This document shows, piece by piece, positions 32,450-36,278 of a stretch of 36,278 nt of DNA (position 1 is the first letter of the stretch; each line of letters begins with the position of its first letter). Under the pieces are notes generated by a model. The model worked only from the letters and a program-made list of their open reading frames with translations, did no database searches and was not told where the DNA came from. The translations under genes and the position numbers were made by a program. Source of the stretch: Welwitschia mirabilis (taxonomy: Eukaryota > Gnetophyta > Gnetopsida > Welwitschiales); assembly GCA_051453625.1 (NCBI GenBank), contig JBOZIK010000001.1:66105740-66142017 (forward strand), read 5' to 3'.

Positions 32450-34200
32450 TTGAAGAAGACACATTTGTAGATGAAGCCTGCATAGAAAATCAACAAGCTT
32501 CACCACTTCTAGTAGTGCAGCATTCTTTTATCAAAGGTGAAAGATCAATGAGACACTGTCGATTACTAATAGCCTTGCAAGATTATGAGGTAACATCTGA
32601 TAATGCTATAGATGATGATGGGAATGTAGTGCAGTTTTGCATGCTTGCAAAAAGTGAGCTAGTGAGGCTTGAGGAGGCACTTCAAGATCCAAAATGGTTG
32701 AATGCAATGAAAGAGTAATTAGAGGCAACTAAAAGAGATGACACGTGGGAACTTGCTGATATCCCAGATGGACAGAATATTATTGATGTGAAGTGGGTCT
32801 TTAAGACAAAGTTAAAGTCCAATGGCGAGGTAGCAAGGCATAAAGCAAGGCTCGTTGCGAAAGGGTTTGAGCAGCGCCCCGGTTATGATTTCCAAGAGGT
32901 ATTTTCTCCAGTTGCTAGAACTGAAACTATTAAACTAATAGTTGCTTTAGCTACACAGAATTAATGGAAAATACATCAAATGGATGTAAAATCTGCGTTT
33001 CTAAATGACCACTTGAAGAAACGTTTTTCATCAAGAAATCACCAAGTTTCATGAAAAAGGGCTATGAAGATAAAGTATACAGGTTGAAGAAGGCCTTGTA
33101 TGGCTTAAAGCAAGCACCAAGAGCATGGAACAAATGCATTGACTCCTTCTTCCAAGCCATTGGATTTTAGAAGTGTCCATCCGAGCATGCCTTATATGTA
33201 AAGGTTAATCATTCCGGTGATATTCTTTTACTATGCCTTCACGTAGATGATTTGATTTTTACTGGAAATAGTTGCTGCATGATTGAACAATTTAAAGAAG
33301 CTAGGATGAGTGAGTTTAAAATGACATATTTGGGGTTAATGTCATATTTCCTTGGCATTGAAGTTGTTCAAAAGGAAGATGGAATTTTTATTTGTCAGAG
33401 GAAATATGCAACTGATGTTTTAAAAAAGTTCTAGATGCACAACAACAATTTTGCTAGAACACCTGTAGAAGTTGGAACAAGGCTGACTAAGGAAGGTGAT
33501 GATGCACGGGTCGATTCGACATACTTCAAACAAATGGTGGGAAGTTTGAGGTATCTTACTTGTATGAGACCTGAAATTAGTTATGCAATGGGACTAATCA
33601 ACAGATTTACGAAATCTTCAAGGCAATCCCATATGCAACTAGCCAAGAGAATCATGCGATACATATGGGACACTTATGATCATGGTTTATTTTATTCATC
33701 ATCTCACAAATCAACCCTTGTTGGATACTCAGATAGCGATTAGGGATGTGATCTAGATGATTGCAAGAGCACATAAGGATATGTTTTCAAGTTTGGATCT
33801 GCTGCATTTTCATGGCTATCAAAGAAGCATTCTCTTGTGGCACTCTGAGGCAGAGTATATAGCTGCTGCTACGACAGCTTGTCAAGCAGTCTGGCTACAA
33901 AACTTATTGAGCCAAATTCATTTTTCAACCGAAGCCCCTATGAAAATTTTGGTGGACAACATCTTAGCAATTGATTTGGGAAAAAATCTTGTTGTGCATG
34001 GAAGAAGCAAACATATTGATACTTGCCGTCATTTTCTCAGGGATCAAGTGTGCAAAAGAAAGATTGAGCTGGTGTATTGCTGAGAACAAGCAGCTGATAT
34101 TTTTACTAACTCTTTGAAATATGAAGCTTTTGTCAAGACGAAGATGTTACTGGGAGTCACTGCTGTGTATCAGGATTTAGTGGAGCTAGTGGCGTTTGTT
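32450..34200 (+). pseudogene. Copia reverse transcriptase and RNase H, sense
   Basis: Starts with the linker before RT (DYEVTSDNAIDDDGN, LEEALQDPKWLNAMKE), then a stop at 32716-32718. RT continues with VKWVFKTKLKSNGEVARHKA, RLVAKGFEQRPGYDFQEVF, HQMDVKSAFLN, a frameshift near 33020, then [16 protein letters not shown] and the catalytic HVDD box at 33240-33251 (Tyr expected first). FLGIEVVQ and KYATDVL follow. RNase H has YSDSD, SEAEYIAAA, ILVDN and HIDTCRHFLRD, ending DLVELVAFVA. A stop at 33741 replaces an expected Trp. Dead copy; the frame changes at least twice. Confidence 0.9.
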
Positions 34201-34215
34201 GCTTAAAATTAAGAA

Positions 34216-34352
34216 GTTAGTTGAATTCATGTTTCTATTTAAATCTGGTACTTCTATCGTTGTTTGTGTTCAAGATGAAGTCTGCTATTAATAAAATCAA
34301 GTTTTGCCCCTTTTTTTTCCTTTGTTCTTTCTCAAATAATAGTGCTCTAATA
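34216..34352 (+). mobile_element. Copia LTR-B, complete (about 137 bp)
   Basis: Begins GTTAG and ends CTAATA, near-complementary ends as expected for LTR termini (canonical TGTTAG...CTAACA). Contains AATAAA at 34290-34295. It follows the RNase H stop and a degenerate purine tract, as a 3' LTR should, and it is also followed by a primer-binding site, as a 5' LTR should be. It therefore serves both neighbours. Confidence 0.8.
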
Positions 34353-34353
34353 G

Positions 34354-34365
34354 TGTTATCAGAGC
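34354..34365 (+). other. Primer-binding site (initiator tRNA-Met type)
   Basis: TGTTATCAGAGC matches the plant copia consensus TGGTATCAGAGC at 11 of 12 positions and lies one base after LTR-B. Its last four bases GAGC are also the first bases of the antisense integrase segment. Confidence 0.75.
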
Positions 34366-34665
34366 ATAAGCAACTGAACCAAATATTTTTAAGTGGTTTG
34401 CGCTTGGCTTGAAACCGCTCCAAGCCTCTTCAAAAGCGACACTTTGAATTGCTTTGGTAGGAGACCTATTCAACAAATAAATGGCACATGACATAGCTTC
34501 TGCCTAAAAGGAATTTGATATCCATTTAGTCTTTAGCATGCTTCTCATCATATCCATTATAGTCTTGTTCTTCTGTTCAACAACCCCATTATGTTATGGG
34601 GTGTAACAGAATGTCACCTCATGATGAATTCCCTACTCTCACAATAATTAGTAAATTCATTAGAG
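34362..34665 (-). pseudogene. Copia integrase fragment, antisense, fused to the primer-binding site
   Basis: On the minus strand: CAIYLLNRSPTKAIQSVAFE, EAWSGFKPSANHLKIFGSVA, then YAL. This is the region after the integrase core in copia polyproteins. It corresponds to the antisense stretch after LTR-A at 30557-30840. It ends at a 100-N gap (34666-34765). Confidence 0.8.
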
Positions 34666-34802
34666 NNNNNNNNNNNNNNNNNNNNNNNNNNNNNNNNNNN
34701 NNNNNNNNNNNNNNNNNNNNNNNNNNNNNNNNNNNNNNNNNNNNNNNNNNNNNNNNNNNNNNNNNCTAGATTTTCAACTGTAGAAGTTGGGATCTTACAT
34801 TT

Positions 34803-34814
34803 TGGTATCAAAGC
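34803..34814 (+). other. Second primer-binding site with a different LTR end
   Basis: TGGTATCAAAGC matches the tRNA-Met consensus at 11 of 12 positions. It is preceded by ...gggatcttaca, which looks like an LTR 3' end (34766-34800) not homologous to LTR-A, -B or -C. This suggests a second copia family, or a template switch, contributed here. Confidence 0.55.
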
Positions 34815-34856
34815 ATCAATTTTATGAATATTTTCAACTGTGGAACTTTTGAGTCA

Positions 34857-35508
34857 TTTGATTTATGGAATCTCCAAGGCAGTCCCATATGCAAGTAGCT
34901 AAGAGAATCATGCGATACATACAACACACTTTTGATCATGGTTTATTTTATTCGTCATCTAACAAATAAACTCTTGTTGGGTACTCAAATAGCGATGGAG
35001 GAGGTGATCTAGATGATCGCAGGAGAACATTAGGATATGTTTTCAAGTTTGGATTTGCTGCATTTTCATGGCTATCAAAGAAGCAATCTGTTGTGGCACT
35101 CTAAATGTGTGAGGCAGAGTATATAGCTATTGCTATAGCAGCTTGTCAAGCAGTCTGGCTACAAAGCTCATAACAACTTGTCAAGAAGTCTAGCTACAAA
35201 GCTTATCGAGCCAAATTCATTTTCCAACCGAAGCCCCTATGAAGATTTTGATGGACATCTTAGCACTTGACTTGGCAAAAAACCCTATTGTGCACGAAAG
35301 AAGCAAACATATTAATACTCACTATCATTTTCTCAGGGATCGAGTGTGCAAAAGAAAGATTGAGCTGGTGTACTGCAAATCGAAAGAACAAGCAGCTGAT
35401 ATTTTTACTAAACCTTTGAAATATGAAGCTTTTGTCAAGACGAAGAGGTTACTGGGAGCCACTGCTCTGTATCAGGATTTAGTGGAGCTAGTAGCGTTTG
35501 TTGCTTAA
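34857..35508 (+). pseudogene. Copia RNase H C-terminal part, second copy
   Basis: Homologous to 33619-34205, with a 35-bp tandem duplication (35142-35176 and 35177-35211) and stops that break the middle. The last 89 codons (35239-35508) are open: the KHINTHYHFLRDRVCKRKIE segment, YCKSKEQAADIFTKPLKYEA, ending DLVELVAFVA. This is the canonical copia RNase H tail, and it keeps codons deleted in the first copy near 34080. Confidence 0.85.
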
Positions 35509-35517
35509 AATTGGGAA

Positions 35518-35653
35518 GTTAGTTGAATTTATGTTTCTATTTAAATCTCGTACTTCTATCGTTGTTTGTGTTCAAGATCAAGTCTGCTATTAATAAAATC
35601 AAGTTTTGCCCATTTTTTTCCTCTGTTCCTTCTCGCATAACAGTGGTCTAACA
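35518..35653 (+). mobile_element. Copia LTR-C, 3' end of the complex
   Basis: About 136 bp, GTTAG...CTAACA, preceded by the purine-rich aaaattgggaa. It matches LTR-B along its length, with more differences in the last 45 bases. After CTAACA the sequence diverges from LTR-B, which fixes the LTR boundary. Confidence 0.8.
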
Positions 35654-36278
35654 TGAAATGAGACGAAGGGGAAGAAGGTGGAAGGAGAACAGCTGCTGTT
35701 GTTGCTACAGCAGTAGCCATGAGTAGAGAGGAAACGTTATAGAGCGGAGGAGTGCCTTGAACATCGAAAACGGGTGCGACAATGGGAGAGAGAGGAACGA
35801 CCTCTCCGGAGATGATGCAGACATTCTAAACATCATCTTCGACTACACCTTTGCTGCTGCTGCTTCCTTCTGTGTTTGTGTTTCTCTCTATCAGAGTTTA
35901 CCGTTCGCTTTATGTCATATGACCATTCTTTTTTCTGATTTTCCTTTTCTTGTTTTTGTGACAAAGGCTTAGATTGAAGATTGCAGAAAATTCTCTAAAG
36001 GTGAAGAAAGTGCAGGATTCATGCATAGGTAATCACTCTCGCAGTGCTTTCCGCCACGGCACTCATCCATCACCTGAAGAAATGGCCATGCGAAAGGCTA
36101 TTGTTCTCAATACAATGCGCGTTCATTTTTTTGTCCGTTGTTTGAGAAAACGCTGCCTCTTCATGCCAGCGCAGCATGGCGCTGACGGAACCGTCACCCT
36201 ACCAGCCAGCGCGTTGCTCACGTTTGTCAACAGCAGCACCCTCGCCGTCGTGTTTGGGAGGGGAAAAAAAAAGGAAAA
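35654..36278. other. GC-rich flank, no recognised gene
   Basis: Purine-rich then GC-rich DNA with CpG. An ORF at 35757-35972 (71 codons) lacks any domain and sits in biased sequence. A cag/gtaatc splice-donor-like site follows at about 36027. It could be the first exon and promoter of a gene running off the window, or the continuation of the GC-rich block left of the copia complex. The evidence does not decide. Confidence 0.35.

Larger units (their letters stand above)
30425..35653 (+). mobile_element. Rearranged Ty1/copia complex with three LTR copies
   Basis: Order: 3' end of an internal region (30425-30465), truncated LTR-A, antisense protease/integrase, sense integrase, antisense gag zinc knuckle, sense RT/RNase H, LTR-B with primer-binding site, antisense integrase, gap, a second primer-binding site, sense RNase H, LTR-C. 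The three LTRs differ by only one or two bases over their shared 92 bp. The three sense 3' ends share the coding tail DLVELVxFVA followed by a degenerate purine tract. No domain is intact across its length. The upstream end is truncated, so no reliable target-site duplication can be named. Confidence 0.85.

Noticed and set aside
30338-35661. tgaaatg at about 30340 and at 35653 as target-site duplication of the copia complex
   Set aside because: Seven bases rather than the usual five, and the left one lies some 80 bp away from the first recognisable element sequence. Probably chance.
1-36278. CRISPR array, bacterial operon or organelle DNA insertion
   Set aside because: No spacer-repeat structure, no prokaryotic gene order, and no recognisable chloroplast or mitochondrial genes; gene and repeat content are nuclear plant.

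Overview
This is nuclear DNA of a land plant, probably a seed plant with a large, repeat-rich genome. A gymnosperm is possible, but nothing in the window proves it. The evidence is an intact dirigent-protein gene with a plant-type promoter, decayed Ty3/gypsy (Athila/Tat-like) and Ty1/copia retrotransposons whose primer-binding sites match plant initiator tRNA-Met, a CACTA-type transposon end, very AT-rich spacers and scaffolding gaps. There are no bacterial operons, CRISPR arrays or rRNA genes. The only convincing intact gene is the dirigent gene at 7206-7748 (+).

Layout. 1-919: AT-rich DNA, a direct repeat with a perfect palindrome, and hairpin-rich sequence ending in a CACTA-like terminus. 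1046-4057: decayed repeat DNA, partly LTR-like on the minus strand; its right part recurs colinearly at 25.99-27.89 kb. 4070-5240: a GC-rich relict of unknown origin. 5891-6555: a fold-back repeat. 7124-7950: the dirigent gene with TATA box and poly(A) signal. 9484-9765: a small GC-rich island with a 33-bp minisatellite. 9.8-13.2 kb: AT-rich DNA with nothing recognised. 13.2-24.2 kb: a dead Athila/Tat-like element (gag, protease, RT, RNase H, integrase, a diverged second RNase H-integrase copy, polypurine tract, probable 3' LTR). 24.2-27.9 kb: AT-rich repeats. 28.4-28.7 kb: an array of TTGAC motifs with 10-bp spacing. 29.17-30.34 kb: GC-rich, pyrimidine-rich DNA without a clear gene. 30.425-35.653 kb: a scrambled Ty1/copia complex with three copies of one LTR and internal segments in alternating orientation. 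35.654-36.278 kb: GC-rich flank.

The most unusual structure is the copia complex. Behind one LTR and its primer-binding site the sequence passes, through a 4-bp overlap, straight into antisense integrase. Elsewhere antisense protease/integrase, sense integrase, antisense gag zinc knuckle and sense RT/RNase H alternate, with short microhomology at several joints. This looks like template switching during reverse transcription or repair. Next in interest are the decameric TTGAC array and the minisatellite island.

Several N gaps are flanked by the same sequence on both sides (17, 109 and 200 bp). That indicates unmerged contig overlaps, so copy numbers next to gaps should not be trusted. All domain calls come from reading translated motifs by eye; no database search was run.
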